Of a DNA stretch of 64,000 nt, positions 34,660 to 43,876 are shown piece after piece. The translations under genes and the position numbers were made by a program. This stretch comes from Oscillospiraceae bacterium (GTDB taxonomy: Bacteria > Bacillota_A > Clostridia > Oscillospirales > Oscillospiraceae), in contig JAFYLN010000149.1 in assembly GCA_017537045.1 (NCBI GenBank), positions 13,171-77,170 of the forward strand, given 5' to 3'. Every line of letters starts with the position of its first letter. Position 1 is the stretch's first letter. A model generated the notes under the pieces. That model saw only the letters and a program-made list of their open reading frames with translations, was not told the origin of the DNA and searched no databases.

Positions 34660-36168
34660 ATGCAATTATCTATAACAAAATGGAAAGCAAACCATGCTTT
34701 ACCCAGCACAATCTGTGCAGCAGCTCTGTTTTTTGGCTATCTATGTTTTTTCTCCGCCAGATGGTACGTCAGTTCTTTTGGGCGGCTTGGATTCGACTCA
34801 ATTCTATATACGCTGACCTCCGGTATCAGCGGTGTGCAGTCTGGCCAGATCACAGGCTGGCTGTTGAAGGGCTTTCTTCCTGCTGTTGTCTTCACCGGTC
34901 TGACAAGCTGGCTGCTTTTCAGGCTGAAAAGCAAACAGGGAAAGTATCAGAACGGCCGTTCCTCCAAGGCGCTGTCGCGCTGGTTCTCGCTGCTCCTTTC
35001 TCTTTGCCTGACGGTCTTTGCGGCTTTTGATGTAGAACTGGTGGAATACGTGTCCAACCAGAGTGCCGATACCGACCTGTACGAAAAGTACTACAAGGAT
35101 CCCGGAAACGTCAAGATCACCTTCCCGAAGGAAAAGCGGAACCTGATCTACATTATGCTGGAATCTATGGAGACCTCCTACCTTTCCAAGGAGCTGGGTG
35201 GTGCTATGGAGGAGAACCTGATCCCCGAGCTTTACGAGCTGGCAAAGGAAAACCTTTGCTTTTCCAACACAAACGCAAAAGTCGGCGGCTTCTATACCAC
35301 CAAGGGTGCCACATGGACCATTGGCTCCATGGTTGCCCAGACGGCAGGTATTCCCCTGAAAACGCCGACGGAGGATGTCAACCAGTACGGTGCCTCCGGT
35401 GAGGCGTTCCTGCCCGGTGTGACCACCCTGACCGATATTCTGAATGATGCGGGCTATACCCAGATGCTGATGGTGGGCTCTGATGCAAGCTTCGGCGGAC
35501 GCAAAGCCTATTTTGAGCAGCACGGTGTAACGGAAGTTCTGGATCTCTACTCCGCCCGGGCTGGCGGCTACATCCCGAAAGATTATTTCGTCTGGTGGGG
35601 CATGGAGGATCTGCATCTGTTTAACTTTGCCCAGCGGACAATTGAGAATCTTGCAAAAAATGCGGAGCCCTTTGCGTTTACCATGCTGACTGTTGACACC
35701 CACCATGTGGGCGGCTACCAGTGTGAGCTGTGTGAGGAAAGCAAGAGCGGCGAGAGCTACGACCAGTCTATTTCCTGCTCCAGCCGTCAGGTGGCCTCCT
35801 TTGTGGACTGGATCCAACATCAGGATTTCTATGAGAATACCACCATCATCATCGTCGGTGACCATGAATCCATGGACAACGGCTATTTTGAGCGGATGGT
35901 GGATGACGATTATCAGCGGCTGCTGTATAACTGCTTCATCAATACCCCTGCAACAGCAAAAAAGGTCACCAACCGCCAGTATTCCGCCCATGACCTGTTC
36001 CCCACCACTCTTGCCGCCATGGGCTGCACCATCGAGGGCGATCAATTGGGTTTGGGCACCAATCTGTTCTCCGGCGCAAAAACCCTGACGGAGCTGATGG
36101 GCTTCCAGCGGTTCAACGACGAGCTGGCAAAAGCATCCGATTATTACGAACAGCATTTCTGGGAATGA
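34660..36168 (+). CDS. LTA synthase family sulfatase/phosphoglycerol transferase
   Basis: A 502-residue membrane enzyme: about three N-terminal hydrophobic helices (1-125), then an extracellular alkaline-phosphatase-superfamily domain. LIYIMLESMETSY gives the metal-binding Glu, TTKGATWTIGSMVAQ the nucleophile Thr region, and the Asp/His metal ligands lie in VDTHH and VGDHESM. Members transfer glycerol-phosphate to glycolipids (LtaS) or glucans (OpgB). It is shorter than LtaS, with fewer membrane helices, so OpgB-like or other phosphoglycerol transfer is equally possible. The stop is 6 bp before a family A repeat. Confidence 0.87.
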   Translation: MQLSITKWKANHALPSTICAAALFFGYLCFFSARWYVSSFGRLGFDSILYTLTSGISGVQSGQITGWLLKGFLPAVVFTGLTSWLLFRLKSKQGKYQNGRSSKALSRWFSLLLSLCLTVFAAFDVELVEYVSNQSADTDLYEKYYKDPGNVKITFPKEKRNLIYIMLESMETSYLSKELGGAMEENLIPELYELAKENLCFSNTNAKVGGFYTTKGATWTIGSMVAQTAGIPLKTPTEDVNQYGASGEAFLPGVTTLTDILNDAGYTQMLMVGSDASFGGRKAYFEQHGVTEVLDLYSARAGGYIPKDYFVWWGMEDLHLFNFAQRTIENLAKNAEPFAFTMLTVDTHHVGGYQCELCEESKSGESYDQSISCSSRQVASFVDWIQHQDFYENTTIIIVGDHESMDNGYFERMVDDDYQRLLYNCFINTPATAKKVTNRQYSAHDLFPTTLAAMGCTIEGDQLGLGTNLFSGAKTLTELMGFQRFNDELAKASDYYEQHFWE

Positions 36169-36174
36169 TTGGAC

Positions 36175-36351
36175 AAATTGATGTTCATCGTACCATACAG
36201 CATGGATAACGTAGGGGCGGCGACCCGCCGCCCGCGCAGTAAAATGTTACGATTTCGCCGAAAACCAATGCGAATACGTAATACTGTGCCGCCGGGCGGC
36301 GGGTCGCCGCCCCTACATTCATAATCGAAATAGAACGACAAACTGAAATTT
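36175..36351. repeat. Family A element, copy 7
   Basis: Full-length copy with ends AAATTGATGTTCATCG and CGACAAACTGAAATTT, hairpins GGCGGCGACCCGCCGCC and its counterpart, and the central GTTACGATTTCGCCG palindrome region. Confidence 0.87.
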
Positions 36352-36360
36352 CAGCACACA

Positions 36361-36394
36361 GAAACTCCCCGGCGCAGTTGCACCGGGGAGTTTC
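36361..36394 (-). terminator. blaR1-like gene terminator
   Basis: GAAACTCCCCGG/CCGGGGAGTTTC stem, 1 bp past the stop; the U-tract is weak (TTTCTG). Confidence 0.7.
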
Positions 36395-36395
36395 C

Positions 36396-39047
36396 TTAGC
36401 CAACGCCCTGCAGGCGGAAGGCATTTTCGCAATTGTCATAAACCACGTCGGGCCATGCGGGGATGTCCAGATAGTACCAGAGTTTTTCGATGTAGCAGGG
36501 TTCATCGGCTTTGCCGTAGATGATATATTCTCCATCCATGCGGCAGAGGTCATTATCGGGATCCAGTTCGATGGTGATGGTTTTTCTGTCCTTCGTGGTC
36601 AAGATCAGATTCAGTCCGCAGCCGATGCTGTGGGTCTTCGGTTCATAGCCGAGAAATTCTGCGTTTGTGAACAGCAGCCAGAGCTTTTCCAGACGGTCAA
36701 AGTCCGTCGTAGTGACAAGTTCTTCTCCCGCAAATTCCAGCGTTGCCTGTGCAAGATTGGTGGGAAGCTGGGGTGTTTTGGGCAGGTAGGTGTAATCGGA
36801 GTATATCGTCATATGGTCTATGAACGTATTGTCGTGAGAGCTGATGAGATTGCCCCAGATGTTTGAGGTAATCTGATCGTCATGAACCAGAACATAGTGT
36901 TCATAGGCATCATAGTCCAATTTCTCATCCCCATTCGCACCAGCAAAGTGCCGGAGATAGGGGAATTCTCTGGAATATCGCTGACCCTCTGCAATCCAGC
37001 TTATGGTATAGAGCGTGCCGTCATAATTGAGATCATAAGCAACACAATCGGGATCATCCCCGTAATGCCAGTCGACGATGCGGATAAAGGACGGCACACC
37101 CTGCTTGGTGACCTCAGCAAACTGATGGAACAGCTCCTTATTATCCCGGGCGATGCCGTCGGTCTGAACGAAGCAGCCGTCGAGCATGGCCTGCTCGGCG
37201 CTGTACTTTTCAGGCAGATCCTCCAGCGGGATGGGGCCGGTTAGAATGGAGTCCGGCAGGAAGAACTCTGTGTGGAACAGGGTCTCTTCGCTGGTTCCGT
37301 CTGCATAGTGGACGGTGACCGGCTTGCCGATCCGGTAGTGGCCGTCCGGCAGCTCGCCGAAGCGGTTTTCCCACTCGTGCATCATGCCGTAGCCGTCCAC
37401 AACGGAATACTGCGCATCACTGACATAGTACTCATAGCCGGACAGCTCTTCCACGGCTGCCCATTTGCCATTTTCAAACCGTTCCAGAGAAAGGAACTCT
37501 CCATAGGTAATATCGGCAATTTCCGTCCCCTTTTCAAGAGCCTTGGTGTCAAAGAGCACATGGGCACCGGTGCGGGAGACCCGCTCAAGATCGAGGGAGA
37601 TATACCAGTCCTGATGCGCTACGGATTCCGCATCGGGAAGATGCACGCAGGTACGAATATCCTCCGTGGTTTCGTAATCCAGCAATATCATGTCAAACCA
37701 GATGTCGTAGACCACATCTGCAATGAGGTAGAAATGATGGCGGCGGTAAACGGTCGGTTCTTCGCCCTCCGGCACATTGCTTTCAAATTCTGCTATCCAG
37801 CCACCGCCTGCAGCAGTCATTCCGCCCCGGAAATAGAGAGTGGGGTCTATGTAATCGGGAATGCCCATGTTGTAAAGCAGCACTTCCATATGCGCATCAG
37901 GGTCGTAAAGCCCTTCCGGAATAAGATAGCAGCGCACGCCGCCGACTGTGTTGGTTCCATCCTTGAAGAGGATATTACCATCTTCATCCCGGCTTTCATA
38001 ATAGCCGTCGGGAAGCGGATCGTTGTCGAGGGTAATCACAGCGGTATCCGCAGCTGCTTGGGGCGGGTTCAGCAAATCAAGATTCAGCAGCTTCTCGGTC
38101 TTGGGGTCGGTCAGCAGGCAGGCTGCCAGAATGATGCAGACCAAGACGCAGATCACAACCACCCAGATGGCAGGTCTTTTCCACTTCGCCAGATTGCGCA
38201 CCCGTCCGGCCGGGTCATCCTCGCCAAAAGCAAGGGGGGTGCCGGTGAACAGGCGGTGCCCAGCCGCCAGATTCAGCAGGGTCTGGGAATAGTCGGCGCG
38301 GAATGCCTCGCCCAGCTTACGGATAACCGCTTCATCGCAGCTCATTTCCATATCCCGGCTCGCAAAGTGAAAAGCAACCCACACAAGGGGATTAAACCAG
38401 TGGATGGTCAGGGCGAGGAAGCCCAGCGCCTTGAAAATATGGTCGCCCCGGCGGATATGGTGCCGCTCGTGGGCAATGATGTAACGCCGTTCATCGGCTT
38501 CCAGATTGCTGGGCAGATAGACCGCAGGCCGGAAAAAGCCCATGACAAAAGGCGTACCGATATGGTCGGCAATGTAGATTCCTTTTCTCAGGGGTGTTGC
38601 CGCTCTGACTCTGCGGCGCAGTTTCAGGTAGGACACAGCACCGTAAAGGTGCATACCGGCAATGCCAAGGATCCAGGCAAATGCCAGATAGGTCTCCGGA
38701 TCGATGCAGTTGGATGTCTGCACCAGGGGTGCTTCCGGCTGCGTATTTTCCACCTGCCACTGATCATTGGCACGGTCACCCGGTGTTTCATAAGAAATCT
38801 CCGGCAGGACTTCATTAAGCTCCACCATGGAGGAAAATTCCGTCCGTTCCGGCACAAAGCTGACGGGACTTTCAATGGAAACAGGCACCAGAAGCCGCAG
38901 CAGAACGATGCCCCAGAGGGCATAGGAAAAGATTTTCGGCGCGCCTTTCAGAAACTGACGGACACACAGCACAAAGAGGATCACGATACTGACGGTCAAG
39001 TTCAGATCCAACAGGTGCAGAAACTGGTCAACCAAAAAGTCTCTCAT
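36396..39047 (-). CDS. BlaR1-type M56 membrane metallopeptidase sensor with novel extracellular region
   Basis: An 883-residue sensor-protease. Residues 1-300 form the M56 module: membrane helices and the zinc motif HERHH (about 190-195) followed by FASRDMEMSCDEAV, which supplies the third ligand. In BlaR1/MecR1 this domain cleaves the partner repressor after a signal. After a further membrane helix (about 305-325, VVVICVLVCIILAACLL) come about 560 extracellular residues. No SxxK or KTG penicillin-binding motifs were found; the region has Ig-like or beta-rich stretches (YISLDLERVSRTGAHV), so the signal need not be a beta-lactam. The start is 4 bp after blaI; the two form an operon. Confidence 0.87.
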   Translation of the reverse strand: MRDFLVDQFLHLLDLNLTVSIVILFVLCVRQFLKGAPKIFSYALWGIVLLRLLVPVSIESPVSFVPERTEFSSMVELNEVLPEISYETPGDRANDQWQVENTQPEAPLVQTSNCIDPETYLAFAWILGIAGMHLYGAVSYLKLRRRVRAATPLRKGIYIADHIGTPFVMGFFRPAVYLPSNLEADERRYIIAHERHHIRRGDHIFKALGFLALTIHWFNPLVWVAFHFASRDMEMSCDEAVIRKLGEAFRADYSQTLLNLAAGHRLFTGTPLAFGEDDPAGRVRNLAKWKRPAIWVVVICVLVCIILAACLLTDPKTEKLLNLDLLNPPQAAADTAVITLDNDPLPDGYYESRDEDGNILFKDGTNTVGGVRCYLIPEGLYDPDAHMEVLLYNMGIPDYIDPTLYFRGGMTAAGGGWIAEFESNVPEGEEPTVYRRHHFYLIADVVYDIWFDMILLDYETTEDIRTCVHLPDAESVAHQDWYISLDLERVSRTGAHVLFDTKALEKGTEIADITYGEFLSLERFENGKWAAVEELSGYEYYVSDAQYSVVDGYGMMHEWENRFGELPDGHYRIGKPVTVHYADGTSEETLFHTEFFLPDSILTGPIPLEDLPEKYSAEQAMLDGCFVQTDGIARDNKELFHQFAEVTKQGVPSFIRIVDWHYGDDPDCVAYDLNYDGTLYTISWIAEGQRYSREFPYLRHFAGANGDEKLDYDAYEHYVLVHDDQITSNIWGNLISSHDNTFIDHMTIYSDYTYLPKTPQLPTNLAQATLEFAGEELVTTTDFDRLEKLWLLFTNAEFLGYEPKTHSIGCGLNLILTTKDRKTITIELDPDNDLCRMDGEYIIYGKADEPCYIEKLWYYLDIPAWPDVVYDNCENAFRLQGVG

Positions 39048-39051
39048 ATCC

Positions 39052-39411
39052 TCACCTCCGCATCTGCTCGATAAGGTTTTTCATTTCATCGATCTCTTTG
39101 TCACTGAGCTTTTTGCGTGTGCTGAATGCAGCGAGAAAGGCCGGAAGTGAACCCTTGAATGTTTCTTCAACAAACTGCTCACTCTGCATGGCTTCAAATT
39201 CCTGCTTGGAGATGATGGCCGTAACAACGCTGTTTTCCGTCTTGAAGATACCTTTTTCGGAAAGCTTCTTCAGAACTGTATAAGTAGTGGTGCGCTTCCA
39301 CTGCAATGCTTCAGCACAGAGTTTGACCAGATTGGCAGTGGTTATGGGTTCATTCTCCCAAATGAGTTCCGCAAAACGGGTCTCGATTGCACCCAGTTTT
39401 AAATCTGACAT
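39052..39411 (-). CDS. BlaI/MecI/CopY-family repressor
   Basis: A 119-residue winged-helix repressor, cut by its BlaR1-type partner. The N-terminal segment (LGAIETRFAELIWENEPIT, then WKRTTTYTVLKKLSEKG) is the family DNA-binding domain, and the C-terminal helices mediate dimerisation. The upstream region contains two dyads GTCTAY-N5-RTAGAC over its promoter. First gene of the blaI-blaR1 operon; no beta-lactamase gene is adjacent, so the regulon is unknown. Confidence 0.93.
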   Translation of the reverse strand: MSDLKLGAIETRFAELIWENEPITTANLVKLCAEALQWKRTTTYTVLKKLSEKGIFKTENSVVTAIISKQEFEAMQSEQFVEETFKGSLPAFLAAFSTRKKLSDKEIDEMKNLIEQMRR

Positions 39412-39426
39412 ATGACTCCTCCTTTT

Positions 39427-39443
39427 GTCTACTCTCTGTAGAC
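39427..39443. promoter_or_regulatory. BlaI-type operator 1
   Basis: Perfect dyad GTCTAC-TCTCT-GTAGAC just upstream of the blaI SD; lies downstream of the predicted transcription start. Confidence 0.82.
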
Positions 39444-39449
39444 AGCTAT

Positions 39450-39478
39450 AGTCTATCAGGAATAGACAGGTTTGTCAA
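39450..39478 (-). promoter_or_regulatory. blaI-blaR1 promoter
   Basis: TTGACA, 17-bp spacer, TAGACT on the minus strand; the spacer and -10 overlap operator 2. Confidence 0.75.
39451..39467. promoter_or_regulatory. BlaI-type operator 2
   Basis: Perfect dyad GTCTAT-CAGGA-ATAGAC, centred 24 bp from operator 1 and overlapping the promoter. Confidence 0.82.
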
Positions 39479-39510
39479 TGCCTTTCCAAAATCTTAATAA
39501 AATCTGAAAC

Positions 39511-39726
39511 TGTCATTGCGAGCCATTCCACAGAATGGCGTGGCAATCCGTTCTCCTGAAAAATCTACTTTTAACACAAGAACAGTAAAAAGCCAATGTT
39601 TGGGGCCGCGGATTCCTACGGTCACTACGCAGAAATTATTGTGCGATTGCCGCTGGCAATCGACCCATTTTGATTCGCTGCGCTCTGCAACACCCTCGGA
39701 ATGACATTAGCTTTCTTGACACGCTC
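39511..39726. repeat. Family B element cluster
   Basis: A CTGTCATTGCGAGCC to GGCGTGGCAATCC unit is followed by a longer unit bounded by AAAAAGCCAATG and CATTAGCTTTCTTGA. The longer unit is about 90 percent identical by eye to 59286-59425. With the operators and the uvrB terminator it explains the 345-bp blaI-uvrB gap. Confidence 0.83.
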
Positions 39727-39727
39727 A

Positions 39728-39755
39728 AAAATCCGGCTCTGACGAGCCGGATTTT
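39728..39755 (-). terminator. uvrB terminator
   Basis: AAAATCCGGCTC/GAGCCGGATTTT stem with GTCA loop, 1 bp past the uvrB stop. Confidence 0.92.
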
Positions 39756-39756
39756 C

Positions 39757-41727
39757 TTATTTGATTCCATTACCGCGCAGTTCGATGATCTGGTCACGCA
39801 GGACGGCAGCATACTCGTATTCCATCATGCGGGCAGCTTCCTTCATCTGCTTTTCGAGACGGGCAATTTCCTTCTCCTTCTCGGCCCTGGTCATCTTAAC
39901 GCCGGTTCTGCCCTTGCGCTCGGCAGTGGGAGAGGAAATTTCGATCAGGTCGCGCACAGACTTGATGACGGTCTTAGGCACGATGCCATGCGCCTTATTG
40001 AAAGCATCCTGAATATCACGGCGGCGAGCCGTTTCGTCCATGGCAGCGCGCATAGAGGCCGTCACATTGTCGGCATACATGATGACCTTACCCTCGGCAT
40101 TACGGGCGGCGCGGCCAATGGTCTGGATCAGGCTGGTTTCCGAACGGAGGAAGCCCTCCTTATCCGCATCCAGAATTGCGACCAGACTGACTTCCGGCAG
40201 ATCCAGACCCTCGCGCAGCAGGTTGATTCCCACAAGGACATCGAACTTTGCCATACGCAGGTCGCGGATGATCTCCATGCGCTCCATAGCGCCGATGTCA
40301 GAGTGCATATAGCGCACCTTGATGCCGGCCTTCTGGAGATAGACCGTCAGGTCTTCTGCCATCTTCTTGGTCAGGGTGGTGACAAGGACACGTTCATTTC
40401 TCGCCGTTCTGGCGTTGATCTCGCCGATCAGGTCATCGATCTGACCGTCAATGGGACGCACCTCCACCTCAGGATCCAGCAGACCCGTAGGCCGGATCAC
40501 CTGTTCTACCGTCTGGCCGGAGCGGGTGCGCTCATATTCGGCAGGTGTTGCGGAAACATAAATGACCTGATTGATCTTCTCGTCAAACTCTTTAAAGTTC
40601 AGGGGACGGTTGTCATAGGCCGAGGGCAGGCGGAAGCCGTAATTGACCAGCGCATCCTTGCGGCTGCGGTCGCCTGCGTACATGGCGCGGCACTGGGGCA
40701 ATGTCACATGGCTTTCGTCGATGAACATGAGGAAATCATCGGGGAAATAATCCAGCAGTGTGGTGGGCGGTGTGCCGGGGGCACGACCCTGAATCACACG
40801 GGAGTAGTTCTCGATGCCGTTGCAGAAGCCGATCTCCGTCAGCATTTCCAGATCGTAGGCGGTGCGTTGGGCAATGCGCTGGGCTTCGATCAGCTTATTG
40901 CGGGCATTGAACCATGCCACCTGCTCATCACATTCCCGCTGGATCTCCAGCATGGCACGGTGGAGTTTTTCCCGGGATGCCACATAGTGGGAGGCGGGAT
41001 AGATGGCCACATGGTCGATATAGCGCTCTGCAATGCCGGAGACTGCGTTGATCTCACTGATACGGTCGATCTCATCCCCGAAAAACTCCACACGGATAGC
41101 GCGACCCGACCAGTAGGCAGGATAGATCTCCAGCGTATCGCCCCGCAGGCGGAATTTATTTCGGGAGAAATCCAGATCGTTACGCTCGTAACGGATCTCC
41201 GTCAGTTTCCGCAGGACGCTGTCCAGCGGGTACTCGTTGCCCACACGCAGGGAAATGACCATGCTTTTATAGTCGATGGGGTCACCCAGACCGTACAGGC
41301 AGCTGACGGAGGAAACTACAATCACATCCCGCCGTTCAAAGAGGGCGGAGGTGGCACTGTGGCGCAGGCGGTCGATTTCCTCATTGACGGAGGCATCCTT
41401 TTCGATATAGGTGTCCGTATGGGCGATATAGGCTTCCGGTTGGTAGTAATCGTAATAGGATATGAAATACTCCACCGCATTGTTGGGAAAAAACTCCCGG
41501 AACTCCGAGCAGAGCTGGGCAGCAAGGGTCTTGTTATGGGCAAGCACCAGTGTGGGACGGTTCAGCTTTTCAATGACGGAAGCCATGGTAAAGGTCTTGC
41601 CGGAACCGGTAACACCCAGCAGGGTCTGTTCCCGCAGACCCCAGTTCACACCATTAACAAGTCCTGCGATGGCCTCCGGCTGGTCGCCGGAGGGACGGTA
41701 GTCCGATACTAATTGGAATCTGTCCAT
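39757..41727 (-). CDS. uvrB: Excinuclease ABC subunit UvrB
   Basis: Helicase-like core of nucleotide excision repair, loaded on damage by UvrA and then recruiting UvrC. The 656-residue product has Walker A GVTGSGKT (about 37-44), the beta-hairpin region with [20 protein letters not shown], helicase motifs through QTIGRAARN, and a C-terminal UVR motif that binds UvrC. ATG at 41727 follows AGGAGGTAACAGG; an upstream in-frame extension lies in radC. The start overlaps radC by 19 bp. uvrA is 2 kb away on the same strand. Confidence 0.98.
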   Translation of the reverse strand: MDRFQLVSDYRPSGDQPEAIAGLVNGVNWGLREQTLLGVTGSGKTFTMASVIEKLNRPTLVLAHNKTLAAQLCSEFREFFPNNAVEYFISYYDYYQPEAYIAHTDTYIEKDASVNEEIDRLRHSATSALFERRDVIVVSSVSCLYGLGDPIDYKSMVISLRVGNEYPLDSVLRKLTEIRYERNDLDFSRNKFRLRGDTLEIYPAYWSGRAIRVEFFGDEIDRISEINAVSGIAERYIDHVAIYPASHYVASREKLHRAMLEIQRECDEQVAWFNARNKLIEAQRIAQRTAYDLEMLTEIGFCNGIENYSRVIQGRAPGTPPTTLLDYFPDDFLMFIDESHVTLPQCRAMYAGDRSRKDALVNYGFRLPSAYDNRPLNFKEFDEKINQVIYVSATPAEYERTRSGQTVEQVIRPTGLLDPEVEVRPIDGQIDDLIGEINARTARNERVLVTTLTKKMAEDLTVYLQKAGIKVRYMHSDIGAMERMEIIRDLRMAKFDVLVGINLLREGLDLPEVSLVAILDADKEGFLRSETSLIQTIGRAARNAEGKVIMYADNVTASMRAAMDETARRRDIQDAFNKAHGIVPKTVIKSVRDLIEISSPTAERKGRTGVKMTRAEKEKEIARLEKQMKEAARMMEYEYAAVLRDQIIELRGNGIK

Positions 41728-42440
41728 CCTGTTACCTCCTCGTATACCATAGCGCAGCATTCATCGGCACAGTACATGCCCGACTGGGACATGGAAACAA
41801 AGTCATTATCTGCCACGACGATGTGGTCGATCAGACCGATCTCCACAGCATCCAGCGCAACTGCAACACGGCGGGTGGTCTGAATATCCGCATCAGAAGG
41901 TACAGCGACTCCACTGGGATGATTATGCGCCAGCACAACAGAAGTGGCATTGGCTGCCAGTGCGGTCTCCACGATCCGGCGGATGGAAATTCCGGCAGAA
42001 TTGACACTGCCTTCTCCGATTTCCTTACAGCTAAGTACTTTACATTTTGCATCAAGGCACAGTAGATATACGGTCTCGTTGCGCCGTCCATAGAAAAAAG
42101 GCATCAGATAACGGCCGCAGGCCTCCACTGTTGTCAAAATCACATTGCGCGCAGCGCAGTTGACCTGATAGTAGCGGCCTGCTGCTGTGATCAGGGACAG
42201 AAACACCGCCGCATTATGGCCGATTCCATTTACCTTTTCCAGTTCTTCCACAGGTGCTTCCAGAACCTGTGCCAGAGAACCGAAGCGGTTCAGCAGCGCA
42301 TGGGCAATAGGATTTGTGTCGATTCTGGGAATACAGTAGAACAGCAGCAGTTCCAGAACCTGGTGTTCATCAAAATGATCCAGTCCTTCTTTGCAGAAGC
42401 GATCCTTTAAGCGCTGGCGGTGTCCATCGTGAATTGACAT
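41709..42440 (-). CDS. radC: RadC/JAB-domain protein
   Basis: A 243-residue RadC family protein: an N-terminal helix-hairpin-helix region ([18 protein letters not shown]) and a C-terminal MPN/JAB domain with the metal motif HNHPSG...D (about 183-195), preceded by the conserved Glu. Despite the name, its role in repair is not established; it behaves as a JAMM-type metalloprotein. ATG at 42440 follows GAGAGGTGAAAATA; the GTG 9 bp earlier lies in the SD. The 3' end overlaps uvrB, so the two are coupled. Confidence 0.92.
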   Translation of the reverse strand: MSIHDGHRQRLKDRFCKEGLDHFDEHQVLELLLFYCIPRIDTNPIAHALLNRFGSLAQVLEAPVEELEKVNGIGHNAAVFLSLITAAGRYYQVNCAARNVILTTVEACGRYLMPFFYGRRNETVYLLCLDAKCKVLSCKEIGEGSVNSAGISIRRIVETALAANATSVVLAHNHPSGVAVPSDADIQTTRRVAVALDAVEIGLIDHIVVADNDFVSMSQSGMYCADECCAMVYEEVTGWTDSN

Positions 42441-42482
42441 TATTTTCACCTCTCAGTCTTGCTATTTCCTCTTCTTTTCGTT

Positions 42483-42513
42483 AGAATAGGGATATGCGTC
42501 GAATTTTGTCGAA
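42483..42513. promoter_or_regulatory. radC promoter region with two Spo0A-box-like repeats
   Basis: On the minus strand TCGACA, 18-bp spacer, TATTCT is a possible radC promoter. On the plus strand CGTCGAA (42497) and TGTCGAA (42507) are spaced by 10 bp; the second is a perfect Spo0A-box heptamer. They lie between radC and the divergent kinase-like gene. Confidence 0.4.
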
Positions 42514-42571
42514 TAGATCGCCGAAAGATTTCCCCGATTCTGCGCAAGATACCACCATGAGGAGGAACATC

Positions 42572-43651
42572 ATGGAGCAAGTTCAAAATGCACTGGGAAT
42601 GCTAGATCTGATGCCGCAGCCCGCGTTTTGCGTTCGCGATGGCAAAATCATCAAGGTTAATCCCGCCGCAGCCGCTTTTCTGATTGAAAACGGCTCGAAT
42701 ATACAATCCCTGCTGCACACCGGTGCAGAGGAATATGCAGCCTTGACAAGCGGCTGTCTTTATCTGACTCTGGCTATCGCAGGGCAGAGCGTCGGTGCCT
42801 CTGTTTCCCGGATGCAGGATTTTGATGTTTTCTGCATGGAAGAAGATCAGATGGATGCACAGCTGCAGGTCATGGCACTGGCCGCGAAAGAACTGCGCGA
42901 GCCGCTGGGCAGTCTCATGACGGTTGCAGACAAGGTGCTTGCCGATGTATCGCAGAATGATCCGAAAATGCAGGAACAGGCATCCCGGATGAACCGGAGT
43001 TTATTCCAGATGCTTCGTATCATCAGCAATATGTCCGATGCCGGACGGTATTCTGCTGATACCGGAATGCGGCAGGAAATTCGTGACATTTGCGCCATAC
43101 TGGACGAGGTATTCTGCCGCGCCTGTGCGCTGGCAGAACATACTGGCGTTTCCTTGCATTACAGCGGTTATCCGGAAAGCATCTATACACTGGTAGACGA
43201 GCAAAAGCTGGAACGTATGGTTTTTAACATTCTTTCCAATGCCATCAAGTTTACGCCTGCCGGCGGCAGCATTGATGCAAAGCTGACCCGCCGCGGCAAT
43301 AAAATGTTCCTTTCCGTCTGCGACAGTGGCAGCGGCATTGACGAAAATCTGAGGGGAAATCTTTTTTCCCGCTATCTTCGCCAGCCAGGTCTGGAAGACA
43401 GCCGCCATGGTCTGGGACTTGGCATGGTGCTGATCCGCAGCACTGCCGCGCTTCACGGCGGCACGGTGCTGATTGACAAGCCCGAAAACGCCGGAACCCG
43501 TATCACAGTCAGTTTTGCCATCCGGCAGAGTGATGCAACACTGCGCTCTCCCAGACTGCGGTTTGACTATGCCGGTGAGCGTGATCACGGACTGATCGAA
43601 CTATCTGACGTGCTTCCGGTACATCTTTATGATCCCGGCGCTGTAAATTGA
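42572..43651 (+). CDS. PAS/HATPase histidine-kinase-like protein lacking the phosphoacceptor His
   Basis: A 359-residue soluble protein: a PAS-like domain (about 1-105), a dimerisation helix, and a C-terminal HATPase domain with N box NILSNAIKF, G1 DSGSGI and G2 HGLGLGM. Where HisKA kinases have SHELRTPL this protein reads AKELREPL, with Lys for His, so autophosphorylation there is not expected. No response regulator is adjacent and no membrane helix is present. ATG at 42572 follows GAGGAGGAACATC; the longer frame starts before the SD. It may be a phosphatase, an allosteric partner or a degenerate kinase. Confidence 0.82.
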   Translation: MEQVQNALGMLDLMPQPAFCVRDGKIIKVNPAAAAFLIENGSNIQSLLHTGAEEYAALTSGCLYLTLAIAGQSVGASVSRMQDFDVFCMEEDQMDAQLQVMALAAKELREPLGSLMTVADKVLADVSQNDPKMQEQASRMNRSLFQMLRIISNMSDAGRYSADTGMRQEIRDICAILDEVFCRACALAEHTGVSLHYSGYPESIYTLVDEQKLERMVFNILSNAIKFTPAGGSIDAKLTRRGNKMFLSVCDSGSGIDENLRGNLFSRYLRQPGLEDSRHGLGLGMVLIRSTAALHGGTVLIDKPENAGTRITVSFAIRQSDATLRSPRLRFDYAGERDHGLIELSDVLPVHLYDPGAVN

Positions 43652-43660
43652 TTTTTCTCT

Positions 43661-43686
43661 GCGCACCGCTTCTGCGGTGCGCTTTT
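43661..43686 (+). terminator. Terminator after the kinase-like gene
   Basis: GCGCACCGC/GCGGTGCGC stem with TTCT loop and TTTT tail. Confidence 0.9.
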
Positions 43687-43695
43687 CAACTGTTC

Positions 43696-43872
43696 AAATT
43701 TCAGTTTATCGCTCTCTTTCGATTGTGCATGTAGGGGCGGCGACCCGCCGCCCGTGCGGTAGAATTTAACGTATTTGCATTGGTTTTCGGCGAAATCGTA
43801 ACATTTTACTGCGCGGGCGACCAATGGTCGCCCCCACGTTATCCACGGCACACAGTGCGATAAACATCAATT
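43696..43872. repeat. Family A element, copy 9
   Basis: Full-length copy running AAATTTCAGTTTATCG to CGATAAACATCAATT. Hairpins GGCGGCGACCCGCCGCC and GGCGACCAATGGTCGCC differ at both arms in a compensatory way. It ends 4 bp from the uvrA stop codon. Confidence 0.87.
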
Positions 43873-43876
43873 CATC

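Noticed and set aside
36396..39478. Beta-lactam resistance operon
   Set aside because: Only the repressor and the sensor protease are present; no beta-lactamase gene and no penicillin-binding sensor motifs were seen.
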